Origin: a virus
Direction: 5' to 3' (one strand)
IMG/VR virus record: IMGVR_UViG_3300010157_000165
Coordinates: 1 to 32,615 of that record
DNA: 32,615 nucleotides
Shown: piece by piece, positions 15,486 to 24,800 of the stretch
Numbering within the stretch: the first letter of the stretch is position 1
Layout: the number at the start of each line of letters is the position of its first letter
Program-made: the position numbers and the translations under genes
Notes under the pieces: generated by a model
What the model was told of the DNA's origin: nothing
The model's input: only the letters and a program-made list of their open reading frames with translations
Database searches by the model: none

Positions 15486-16999
15486 TAGATATCAATCCAG
15501 TTTACAAACCAACCAGCATTATCTGGATGGTCAATAATAGACTTAAAACCTCCATATTTAGTATCAAGAGTTTGAAAAGAATATTCAGGATACGTAGTTC
15601 CACCATTAGTAGGAAGATTTGCTGCATAAAGAGCTTGTCCTTCAGCTTGAGTAAATTCAAAAACTCTTCTATGACCTTTATTATTTAAATGTAATGTATC
15701 TGTTTGTGTACCAAGATATGTACCAGAATTAGCACTAGTCCAAGCATTTCCAAGATACACTGGAATTACTGGGCTATTTATTGTAGTTGCTGCTTTTGAG
15801 ATATTACCTATTGAATTATAAAAATTTCTAAAGTTAAGTCTTCTATAAGTATCTGAATTGCCAGCAGCTCCTGTTATATATGGAGCACATAATAATATTT
15901 TTACATAGGGATTTCTACTTCTTAGTTGAGCAATAATCTCAAGTATGTTTTGTTCGTATGCAATTGTAGGAACAGACCCAGCATTATATTGAGTTGTATC
16001 TAATGTACTCTCTGTAAGTAATTTCAAGTTAAATTGAAAGTTGTTAGACTGAACTTTTTTCCAATATGATGGGTTGGATGAAGGTGGTTTATTGCTACCA
16101 CCTGCAATGGCGTAATAAATTTCAAATCCTGATGATGTATTTGGTCTATACACAACAATTGATGGTGGCCTCGAACTAGTTGCTACTGAATATGTAGTAC
16201 CAGGGTTCCAAGAACCATTAGTATTAGCACTGGAAGAAACAGAGGCATAAGTTCCACCAAGTGCAGTAGCAAAACTAGACCAAAGTATTGAAACACTACC
16301 TAATGTCCACTTAGTATAGTCCATAGTTGAAGAAGCATTATGACTTGTAAGGCACACATAAGCACTAGCATTAACATATGGGCTATCAGTTTGGGTATTT
16401 GATGGAGCACTAACAATATTTGCTGGAAATACTTCCTCACCAGTAGAAAATGTTGCAGAACTAGGGTTATTTACATCCGTACTTATGTACGAGGTACACG
16501 GTAGTGATACAGTCACAGTACTAGTACTTACAGAAATAACTTGAGCACTTGCTCCTGTAGTAGGATTAACTCCAATACCTACACCAGTGACTTGCATTCC
16601 AACAGTAATACCTAGACTTGAAACAGTTCCATACTGAAGAGTTAGGGTTGTTCCGCCACTAGTTCCTGTAACACCTATGTTTACAGCACCAGAATTAAGA
16701 CCGGCAGAATATGGGGTACTTGCAGCCCAATCAGGAAGCGGCACATAAACAGCGTCATTGCTTCCAAGTTTAATTGTTGCAATATCTGCCCTAATATTAC
16801 CCCACCAATGACGATTAAAAAGTAAATCGGCAGATGTTGCTGCAGGAATGCATTTGTTTATTAGTTGTACAGCACCATACTGAGTTCTAATATAGCTAGC
16901 TAATCTATTTGGATAGAGGTCGATATCTTTTGCAAAAGCATCATTATTGACAATACCGCCAGATGAACCGATAGAAAGTACAATTCCACCTTTTCTCAT
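15485..16999 (-). CDS. SGNH/GDSL-family hydrolase in fibre island
   Basis: A 504-residue secreted-type esterase fold without signal peptide. Block I is IGSSGG, with the likely nucleophile Ser13 in GSS rather than the usual GDS. Block III is GSND (79-82) with the oxyanion Asn81. Block V is DTLH (Asp434, His437), the remainder of the triad. Blocks III and V are separated by a long insert holding an Ig-like section (about 100-165) and glycan-binding-like strands. Phage SGNH enzymes remove acyl groups from surface glycans. The start overlaps the preceding stop as TAATG. I infer a receptor-modifying enzyme on the baseplate; the substrate is unknown. Confidence 0.8.
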   Translation of the reverse strand: MRKGGIVLSIGSSGGIVNNDAFAKDIDLYPNRLASYIRTQYGAVQLINKCIPAATSADLLFNRHWWGNIRADIATIKLGSNDAVYVPLPDWAASTPYSAGLNSGAVNIGVTGTSGGTTLTLQYGTVSSLGITVGMQVTGVGIGVNPTTGASAQVISVSTSTVTVSLPCTSYISTDVNNPSSATFSTGEEVFPANIVSAPSNTQTDSPYVNASAYVCLTSHNASSTMDYTKWTLGSVSILWSSFATALGGTYASVSSSANTNGSWNPGTTYSVATSSRPPSIVVYRPNTSSGFEIYYAIAGGSNKPPSSNPSYWKKVQSNNFQFNLKLLTESTLDTTQYNAGSVPTIAYEQNILEIIAQLRSRNPYVKILLCAPYITGAAGNSDTYRRLNFRNFYNSIGNISKAATTINSPVIPVYLGNAWTSANSGTYLGTQTDTLHLNNKGHRRVFEFTQAEGQALYAANLPTNGGTTYPEYSFQTLDTKYGGFKSIIDHPDNAGWFVNWIDI

Positions 17000-17736
17000 T
17001 AAAGATCACCTCTTGCAATTTCTATACCATTTATTGAAAAATAAGTATTACCAGTACCTGTAAAAGTACTAGGAAGAGTAACTACTGCCCAGTTAGTAGT
17101 ATCTGAGGCAGGAGGAGTTGTACCAGCACCTGCAACCTTACGAACGTAAAGAACATTGAGGTTAACAGCATAGTCTCCAATAGCGTAAGTCTTTAAACCA
17201 TTCCATTGTTGATAGTTATTAATATTAGTATTACTTAGCGCCATAGAGCTTATAGTAATTGTACCCTCCCTCGACATTGCTTGTTGAGAAGAATTAACTT
17301 GATATGTTCTACCTCTTACTAGAGATACAGAGCCATCTGGATACCAATCCCAAGGTATTCCTGCTTTAAGCACTATTTGAATATAAATAGAACTTTGTGG
17401 AATGCTGGAATCCCCTGCATAAGGATTAAAAATACCAGGGTATATGTTTAGGTTTACTACAGCATCTTGATCAGATGAAAGAGTTATTTTTTGTATTAGT
17501 AGTTCATGCCCAAGGTTAGCGGTAAAAGGTTTACCTGTATCAGTAGCATCGGGTATAGTTACGGTACTAGAAAACGCACTGGTAGAAGTAAACGCTGCGG
17601 CTCCAGAAGTAGCTCTAGGTTTACCTAGTCTGTACCATCTTCTCCACATACTCTCACCAATAGATGAGATATCTTGGCCTTCTGCTGTACCATAAGGATT
17701 TTCCTTAGTAGATACGTTCACATTCCGTGTAGGCAT
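16999..17736 (-). CDS. Tail adhesion protein with CBM5/12-like domain
   Basis: A 245-residue protein. Residues about 50-170 are beta strands of a jelly-roll type. Residues 176-220 match the carbohydrate-binding module 5/12 pattern: W178, Y184, GD at 187-188, Y197 and W216 (WNGLKTYAIGDYA then LYVRKV). These bind chitin-like or amino-sugar polymers. ATG 17736 follows the spike stop by 4 nt. The neighbour SGNH hydrolase suggests a binding partner that holds the virion on the polymer being deacylated. Unknown ligand; module call from aromatic spacing only. Confidence 0.7.
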   Translation of the reverse strand: MPTRNVNVSTKENPYGTAEGQDISSIGESMWRRWYRLGKPRATSGAAAFTSTSAFSSTVTIPDATDTGKPFTANLGHELLIQKITLSSDQDAVVNLNIYPGIFNPYAGDSSIPQSSIYIQIVLKAGIPWDWYPDGSVSLVRGRTYQVNSSQQAMSREGTITISSMALSNTNINNYQQWNGLKTYAIGDYAVNLNVLYVRKVAGAGTTPPASDTTNWAVVTLPSTFTGTGNTYFSINGIEIARGDL

Positions 17737-17740
17737 TTAA

Positions 17741-18946
17741 TTAGAACCCCTCGTAGTAAAAGTTTAAACCGTCAGAAATAATAGTCATATCATCCCTGCC
17801 TGGACCCAACCTAACGTTGGAATCTCCCTCGATTGTACCAGTAACAAGCACCTGATTTACCGTGTTATCTATCTTTTTTACAAAGTACCTCCTATTAGAG
17901 GCATCCCCCACATTCGGCAAAGTAATGGTAAAAGCGCTCGCTGTCGCATCACAGGTAATAAATTCATCCTTTACAAGGATAGTATAGTCACTAGTTTTCC
18001 TTTGAAGAGCATAGGATTTTCCGCTACTTGTCTCCGCAGTATCGGCCCAAAGCTGACCATGATCAGGAGTTGAAGAGCTTACATGAGGGCCTATGTATAC
18101 ACCGGTCAAACCATTAGTACCATTAGTTCCGTCAAGACCATCAACACCATTATTTCCGGTGTAACCTCTAGGACCTTGAGGTCCGGTAGGTCCAGCTTCG
18201 GTACTCATCACTTGTTGTATGTTTACTACAACACTTGGTGTAACTGGGTACACAGGGCTTGTAGTATGTGCAGGGTAGTACTGTAGGTTTACCGATTGAG
18301 TAGAGGACCAGTAAAATTCAATGTAATCATTTGCTACAAAAGTCGCTGTATAATTAAATGACGGCACCGCATAATGGTTTTGATTAGAAAGATCATATTG
18401 CCAAGTAGTCTCTGGAACATTAGTCCCATTCTTTTTAATCCAAAAAGTAATTGTTGGACTGCCGTTAGAAGGCTGATACAGCTGGGCTGAGAATTGAATA
18501 TTATAAGTTCCAGCAACAGAAAAATTAAGTTTTGAGTAATTAGATAGTGATACGCCAATAGCTTCTGTTTTGTCAGTCAGGGTTACTGCTTGAGCTGATG
18601 TTGAGCTAGCCTGTGTACTATTAGAATAGAAAGATCCGTAAGATCCTTGAGAAGCCCCCGATCCAGCACCACTCATCCATAGAGGGTAGCTTGGATCCCC
18701 AGATTCAAAAACAACCCAAACTGTCTCGCCAATTTCAGGAACAGTAATAGAAGAGATTGATCCTGAAGATACTGCAGGGTCTACTAAGTCAATAGTGTCA
18801 GAACCAGATACCTGAGGAACAATAAGAGATAGTCTCTTTTTATTCTCATAGTCAACATTGTTTTTTACTGTTGCTCTATAGGTACCATAAAACCTGACCC
18901 TACCAAGAGGGTCCATATTATAGTCTGTGTAATCAGAGTAGCTCAT
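17741..18946 (-). CDS. Baseplate spike protein: OB-fold fused to jelly roll and collagen repeats
   Basis: A 401-residue protein. The N terminus (about 10-93; RLSLIVPQVSGSD, VPEIGETVWVVFESGD, PLWMSG) is the OB-fold of gpV/gp5 baseplate spikes. Instead of a beta-helix needle or lysozyme domain, a C1q/TNF-like jelly roll follows (about 105-245). Then come eight or so Gly-X-Y triplets (252-282) and a C-terminal beta domain (300-401) with a GPHVSSSTPDHGQLWADT linker. Starts by ATGA overlap with the hub C-terminal ORF. It should sit on the hub at the tail tip. The domain mix is unusual and suggests that the tip itself contacts the host. Confidence 0.8.
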   Translation of the reverse strand: MSYSDYTDYNMDPLGRVRFYGTYRATVKNNVDYENKKRLSLIVPQVSGSDTIDLVDPAVSSGSISSITVPEIGETVWVVFESGDPSYPLWMSGAGSGASQGSYGSFYSNSTQASSTSAQAVTLTDKTEAIGVSLSNYSKLNFSVAGTYNIQFSAQLYQPSNGSPTITFWIKKNGTNVPETTWQYDLSNQNHYAVPSFNYTATFVANDYIEFYWSSTQSVNLQYYPAHTTSPVYPVTPSVVVNIQQVMSTEAGPTGPQGPRGYTGNNGVDGLDGTNGTNGLTGVYIGPHVSSSTPDHGQLWADTAETSSGKSYALQRKTSDYTILVKDEFITCDATASAFTITLPNVGDASNRRYFVKKIDNTVNQVLVTGTIEGDSNVRLGPGRDDMTIISDGLNFYYEGF

Positions 18947-19542
18947 AGGTCATTCCAAACTATGCTCTTACTTGCGTTAGGAAAGCTTGGTTTTCTAATC
19001 TCATACGGATCCGGATGTAGCTCTCCCGATGTTTGCGCAACATTAGTTTGTACATAGGTTTTAAGAGTACTACTTAAATTTCCTGGAACAGGTTTATTAT
19101 CTAGGGAAAATTGATGAGTATTAATGTTATTAATAGAGTAATTTTTTGTGTCTGCTCTTTGTAAGCTATGCAAACTTTCGTATTCATTTGGTATTCTTGG
19201 CTGCACATTCCCTGAATGCTTCGCAATATCCTCACCAAGATTAGACGGTTTTATCTGTAACAGTTGATCATTAGATCCTAAATGAACCTTCATAGTATAT
19301 TTAAGACCAAGATTAAATACATGCGTTACAGAAATAACAACCCAAATACCGGACATACCGTCTCTTAGACCTTTAAAATACACTGGGTCATAGGGTCGTA
19401 AAGATGACATGCCTACAAGTAAAGCATTGGCTTTATATTTGTATCTTGCAGAGCTACTATGTCCTTGAGCAATAGAATGGGCTTTTTGGCTACTGTCTAC
19501 TACTTCATGGGCTAAGGAGATTTTGTAGTTACTATTGCCCAT
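18943..19542 (-). CDS. Baseplate hub protein, C-terminal half (gpD/gp27-like)
   Basis: A 199-residue ORF. Residues about 20-95 (ARYKYKANALLVGMSSLRPY, DPVYFKGL, GIWVVISVTH, YTMKVHLGS) correspond to the last barrel domain of gpD/gp27 hub proteins, normally part of one chain. It begins in the +1 frame within the last codons of the upstream ORF. ATG 19542 has GGGG 8 nt upstream, and GTG 19548 is an alternative. The C-terminal 100 residues are polar and disordered, ending SKSIVWNDL. It probably assembles with the N-terminal half to form the hub that holds the spike. Confidence 0.7.
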   Translation of the reverse strand: MGNSNYKISLAHEVVDSSQKAHSIAQGHSSSARYKYKANALLVGMSSLRPYDPVYFKGLRDGMSGIWVVISVTHVFNLGLKYTMKVHLGSNDQLLQIKPSNLGEDIAKHSGNVQPRIPNEYESLHSLQRADTKNYSINNINTHQFSLDNKPVPGNLSSTLKTYVQTNVAQTSGELHPDPYEIRKPSFPNASKSIVWNDL

Positions 19543-20344
19543 ATTCACTGCCCCAGTTCTTTATAGTATTAATAGGTTTATTTACAGAACTACCATGATT
19601 TACTTCTACACCAGAATCAAAAACGTATTTAGAACCATCTTCATAATCCAACTCAAGGCCAATATCTCCTTGACCAAGCTCTGGAGATTCTACAGCGTCT
19701 AATGCTGTAAAAGTAATAAGAGTTTGCTTACCCCAAATACCAACAGGTGCTTGATCAAAATGATAAAACGTAGGTGCGGTATCTATTTTATCGGCAAGGA
19801 TACTGTCTCTAGTTTTAAACATAACTGTTTTATTTTCTGCGCGTAAAGCGTACCCGGTTCTAAAAGCAAGGTGACGTAAAAACTGCCAATCAGTTTGTCC
19901 AGTTTGCAATAACTTAGGGTGTGAAAAAGGGTGTGGAGTAGTATCTGAATAAAATCCTCTTTCAGACGCAATCATGTTTACAACTTTATCTGCGCTTACG
20001 TTTTTATACGCTTTTTTATTTGGTGTCTTTAATTTTGTAGAGTTATTAATGCAAACAACTTTTGTAAATATACTTAAGGGTGTTACGTTTTTTTCAATTA
20101 ATTGAACAAACCCAATAAAAGTTTCCATTTTATTTTGATTTGTAGTCCACTGAAACATAACCGGATCACCCTTTTTTAGGTTATTTTGGGGTAGTCTGTC
20201 CGTTGCACCTTTAAACTGTAGTGACAATACATCATGCATCGCCTCCTCTTGATGTAATTCCGCGTACGCAAGAATTAAATTAAAGTTAGGTGACCCTGGA
20301 AACTTTGCTTGCCATTTAAGATACCGTTGAATTTGATTAGGCAA
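19532..20344 (-). CDS. Baseplate hub protein, N-terminal half (gpD/gp27-like)
   Basis: A 270-residue protein with the hub-domain hallmark GQTDWQFLRHLAFRTGYAL near residue 150, shared by P2 gpD and related hubs. The first 100 residues form a likely barrel (AYAELHQEEAMHDVLSLQFK). It ends before the last hub domain, which continues in another frame. The start is TTG 20344, preceded by AGGA at 6 nt, overlapping the LysM gene by 8 nt. The split point is after a disordered stretch (VNHGSSVNKPINTIKNWGS). Either two subunits are made or a +1 shift joins them. Confidence 0.75.
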   Translation of the reverse strand: MPNQIQRYLKWQAKFPGSPNFNLILAYAELHQEEAMHDVLSLQFKGATDRLPQNNLKKGDPVMFQWTTNQNKMETFIGFVQLIEKNVTPLSIFTKVVCINNSTKLKTPNKKAYKNVSADKVVNMIASERGFYSDTTPHPFSHPKLLQTGQTDWQFLRHLAFRTGYALRAENKTVMFKTRDSILADKIDTAPTFYHFDQAPVGIWGKQTLITFTALDAVESPELGQGDIGLELDYEDGSKYVFDSGVEVNHGSSVNKPINTIKNWGSEYGQ

Positions 20345-20612
20345 GAGGAATCCTAAGAACAGTACCTATAGCAATATTAAATGGATCACCTACACTAGGG
20401 TTCACATCCATAATTTTATGCCATAGATATGGAGAACCTAAAAATATTTCTGCAATAGTGTCTATTCTATCGCCCTCAGAAAACTGATATTCCCCATATT
20501 TTAAAGTAGGTTTTACATCAAAATTTCTCAAGACAAACGTATTATAACTGTTACCTCTACGATTTAATAGTTGATTAAACGACCCATTAGCATAACGCGA
20601 AGTATCTTTCAT
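20337..20612 (-). CDS. LysM-type baseplate protein (gpX/gp53-like)
   Basis: A 91-residue protein. The C-terminal part (YQFSEGDRIDTIAEIFLG, then YLWHKIMDVN and LRIPLA) matches the LysM-like fold of small baseplate proteins such as P2 gpX and T4 gp53. These clamp the tube end to the hub and wedges. In phages this LysM usually serves assembly rather than peptidoglycan binding. ATG 20612 overlaps the previous TAA by one base, with a GGGGA upstream. It lies between the tube adaptor and the hub, as in other contractile injection systems. Confidence 0.88.
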   Translation of the reverse strand: MKDTSRYANGSFNQLLNRRGNSYNTFVLRNFDVKPTLKYGEYQFSEGDRIDTIAEIFLGSPYLWHKIMDVNPSVGDPFNIAIGTVLRIPLA

Positions 20613-21820
20613 TATGTTGTCCCCGTATTACTAGGTGCACCGGTAGTTGGCAATGTTGTTGAGTAGGTATTATCTGAAGTGTATCGCTCTGTTAAGAAGC
20701 TGGTTGAGTCGGCATCCCCAAAATCAGGTGTAGGAATGCGAAGCATACTAATACTTACTTCAGTTACCATTGGGACCATATTTTCAGTAAAAATAATATG
20801 ATTTACACTAATATTATTAATAATAACTTTGTACTTAAGGTTATCATGAAATCTAAACCAAATGGGTGCTGGCGCGATAAATCCAAAATCGGATGTTGCA
20901 CGGTCCGTAGATGGTCCTAGTTTAGGCTCACCATTAACAACTCTATACAAAAACTCTAGGTCATACTCTGTACCTCTTTTTAAAATACCATGAATATCAT
21001 CATCCGTTAATGCTCTAGCATAGTCCCCACCAGTACCATCTACTTGTTTTGCCCTGTCATAGGCTAGGGCGGACATATCAATCATTCGGTTAATAAATAG
21101 GTTAACGCTCATTGTCTGATTACCTGTAAGCTGATTTGAAATGTCTTGGGTATTACTAATATCAAAGTTAGCATTTTGTTGTTGATGGCCAAAAGTGGTT
21201 GGATTGTACATGAATTGAAATCCCCAAAGCTGGCTTGCTTTGTACTTAGGGTTACCTTTTGCAGTCCACGAATTTTTCGTATCTTGAAAAAAGAATCCTC
21301 TTTGGTTTACTTTTTGTAATCTTTCTATAGTATCAGCATCAACTGACGAGCTAACAGAAAGATTAGGAAATGCAGCGGGTGATACAGTTCTACTAGCTTT
21401 ATGTGGAGGAGGATTAAACTTTTTACTATTTGTTTTTAGTAAGGTTATCGTCTCAACGCTATTGGTATATCTCTGGGTATTTCTTAGCGTAACTCCTTTT
21501 GGAGACGTGTAATAATAAGCATATTTTGTAGGTGCTTTATATAAGAATTGACCTTTATGATCTGGATCAGGCCAAGAATCACCAATTCTACCAATAGGAT
21601 TTTTAACGTAACCAGACTTAATCGTGTACTCAACAACAATTGCGCCTCGTTTAGTACCTGCAGGTATTGGTGAACCAAGCTCAATATATACAACTGCATT
21701 TCCAGCCGCTACAGCTTTTTCAGCATCTGCTGGGGTTGTCCACTTTACTTTACCGTCTTTTGTATGCTGAGACTGTCTCCAAATTCTTTTTTCATTTGGA
21801 TCTGGTTTTTTTGTTGTCAT
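20612..21820 (-). CDS. Tail tube/baseplate adaptor protein (contractile injection system type)
   Basis: A 402-residue protein. The core GFQFMYNPTTFGHQQ with a following MSVNLFINRMIDM section resembles the tube-initiator domain found next to LysM proteins in contractile systems (Afp7/Pvc7 region, T4 gp54 position). The first 150 residues are a separate lysine-rich extension (KSGYVKNPIGRIGDSWPDPD). The C-terminal 35 residues are Ser/Thr-rich and disordered. ATG 21820 has GGAGG 7 nt upstream. By position after the tape measure and before LysM, it likely caps the baseplate and starts tube polymerisation. The assignment is by pattern and synteny. Confidence 0.7.
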   Translation of the reverse strand: MTTKKPDPNEKRIWRQSQHTKDGKVKWTTPADAEKAVAAGNAVVYIELGSPIPAGTKRGAIVVEYTIKSGYVKNPIGRIGDSWPDPDHKGQFLYKAPTKYAYYYTSPKGVTLRNTQRYTNSVETITLLKTNSKKFNPPPHKASRTVSPAAFPNLSVSSSVDADTIERLQKVNQRGFFFQDTKNSWTAKGNPKYKASQLWGFQFMYNPTTFGHQQQNANFDISNTQDISNQLTGNQTMSVNLFINRMIDMSALAYDRAKQVDGTGGDYARALTDDDIHGILKRGTEYDLEFLYRVVNGEPKLGPSTDRATSDFGFIAPAPIWFRFHDNLKYKVIINNISVNHIIFTENMVPMVTEVSISMLRIPTPDFGDADSTSFLTERYTSDNTYSTTLPTTGAPSNTGTT

Positions 21821-21835
21821 AGTTAATCCTCCACC

Positions 21836-24800
21836 TTAGTATGAACCAATCTTAGCAGTTCTTAAATCTTTTTCAAGCATACTCTTTACATCATTTGCAA
21901 ACTTACGTGCATCATTAGTGCTAGTACCATGAACTACAACATTCATATTAATTACTATTCCTCCCCCAGTATTGCTTCCAATATTTGGTGTAGGCATCAT
22001 GCCAGTATCGCCACCAAAAGAAAACAATGAATTAGTTGAAGTATCTTTATTTCCAACAAACCCAGAACGGTTTATAGAACCACCAATTGTACTTTGAATA
22101 GAGTTACCAACATAAGAAAATGGATTGTCTCCAACACTGGCATCACCAGTTGCTTTTCCAAACAACCATTGACCAAATTTAGCTCCTGCAAAGCCTATAG
22201 GGCTAACCGCTAATGCAGCTTTTCCTAATATACTTCCAAATTTTTGGAAGATGCTCTGTCCACCTGAGTCACCCGTACCTGCAGTCCCAGAACCTGAGGA
22301 ACCTCCCCCTACTAAGCCTGCCAGATACCCCTTTGGATTTTGAGTATTAATTGCAGAGAACGCTCCCTTACGGATTTCAAAGTGTAAGTGGGGCCCAGCT
22401 TTAGCACCGCTACCTGATTGACCAGATAAAGCAATTTGCTGTCCAGCACTTACTCTTTGGCCTTTCTTAACCATTCCACGCTCAAGGTGAGCGTACATAC
22501 TTTCATAACCACCGTGGTCTACTACAACAATATTTCCATACGCCTCACCAGCTCCCGCATAGTGTTGACCAGGTCCAACGTAAGCTACAACACCAGCTCG
22601 AAAAGCTTTAACTGGTGAACCTTTCTTTACGCCGTAGTCAGTACCAGTATGGTAGCCTTTCATCTGCCAGTATGTATTATTCTTAGGCTTTTGTCCGTAT
22701 TGGGCAGTAATAGGGCCATCAGCAGGAGCAACTATGCCGCCGCCAACGCCGCCGTGCTGAGCACGTACGCTAGATCTTGTACCGCTACTTACTCCCCTTC
22801 CACCTGAATCACCTGAGGTACCAAACATGCTTGCTGCTTTACCTAAGTATTGCTTGTAAGTTCCCTTTGTATAAGTAGTCCAAGCGGACCAGTCACGACC
22901 TTTGTTTGATATTTGGTAAGCAATTTTTGCATTTAAAACTGGGTTAAATAACTGTTCGTTATTTTTTAAATGGAATTGTTTACGTCGATTAACTCCTATA
23001 TCATCAATCATATTAATCTGGAATAGACCATATGAGTTATCTCCAGTAGACCGGTCCGGATTGTGTGCCTTGGGGTTGCCGCCACCAGATTCAGCCATAG
23101 CAACAGCAAAAGCTATTGGAGATGCCTTAGGTCCAAAACCCGCTTGCCTAATAGCTGATGCCAAAACGTGTTCTTGAGCGTCACCACCAGTATTAGGATC
23201 TTGGTCATGCTCATGTTTTTTATTCTCTGACCAGCCTTTCCAAAGACCTATACCAGCGCCGATAACTGCACCTGCTGCTGTACCAACACCTGGTACTACG
23301 CTACCAATCAAAGCTCCAGAAGCTGCGTAACCGCCGGCGTAGGCTGCCATTGATCCAGCTTTATCTACACCGCTTCCAGCTTTAACACCTAAAGCATTTC
23401 TTCCAATGTTCCGTAGCTTAGGTACTGCCCAGTTTGTAGCAATAGCTGCAGTAGCACCAAAACTTAATCTTGCAACGGTACCTCCTGCAAGAGTTCTTAA
23501 TCCTGCAAACCTAGAGGCTGCTGCACCTTCAGATGCGGCAGCGTTACTAACCATGCCTTCGCCGTATCTACCAACGCTTGGTTTAACATACGCGGCTGGA
23601 TCAAGTGATGCGGCATGCCTACCCCCGCCAGATTTTCCAAATATATCTTTAAATATATTCATTTTTCCACCGGCATGGGTACCACCACTTTCGCCCATAC
23701 CCAGCATATTTTCAACTTTACTAATAGCCCAATCGGAGGCTTTATTTTCTAACTTTGACTTAATATCAGCACCGATATTACTTGCAATGTTAGACCCAAG
23801 ACCTGCCATGGTAGAGCCAGTGTTACCTGCTTGAGGTAGGGTACCTAAGAATCCCTTGAGCCTACCCATGTTATCCACTATACCTGGCAGTACTTTAGCT
23901 AGTGCAGTAAATTGCTCATTAACAGCTGCTGTAGCATCAAGAGCGCCGCCATAACCCTGTACTAGGCCCTTACCACTAACTTCTAGCTTTCCAGCCTCAG
24001 ACTTCTGGTAGTTGTACCACTTACGCATAGGGTCATCACCAGGAAGCTTAAGAATGTTATCTTGAACATTCTTAGCGCTCATGTCAAGTTTTTTGCCCTT
24101 GTTTTTAGCTTGGTACACCAAGTTACCTGCAAGAGTATTAAATAGTTCTTGGTTGCCACCAGCAACAGCCATTACAGATTGATATGCCTTAGAGTTAACG
24201 TTGTAAACCTGTGCGGCATTTTCTGCTTTAACATCTTTTCTATTGCCATACATACGCCGGTAAAGATCGTTAGCAATATCTGAAGTAGCTCGTAGGTTAC
24301 CCTTAGCATCACGGGCTCTAATACCCACACGCATAAAGTTGTTTCCATTAATAGAGGCCATACCACTGGCAACCTGCTCATTAGACTGCCCAGTAAGCAT
24401 ACTGTAGCCACCTACTTGACCCATAAGGTTCTTGTATGAGCCTGTAGTTGGAAGAATACCGCCAGAAGCTAACATGGTCGTTGCGCCTATAGCTGAGGTA
24501 GAGCTAGTAAAACCTCCACCAAGCATAGCGTTACTTGACTTAATAAGCCCTTGAGCATCCATACCAGCCATAGAAGCAACGCCCTGAGCTTGCACTCTTT
24601 GGCCAACAGCTTCCATAGTATTTGGAAGCATTCCGTAACCAAAAGCAGCAACGTTTCCTAGTACACTAAGTGCTCTACCGCCCCATTTTCTTCCAGTACT
24701 CATCTGAGGGTCGAACATCTTATCTAGATGGTTTTGCATCTTATCGATAGAGCCCGACAAATCGCTACTAAACTTAGAGCCCCCACTAGAACCGCCCATG

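Noticed and set aside
23406-23834. 142-residue plus-strand frame inside the tape measure gene
   Set aside because: It is a mirror of the Gly/Ala-rich coding sequence on the other strand, lacks a ribosome binding site and would be the only plus-strand gene.
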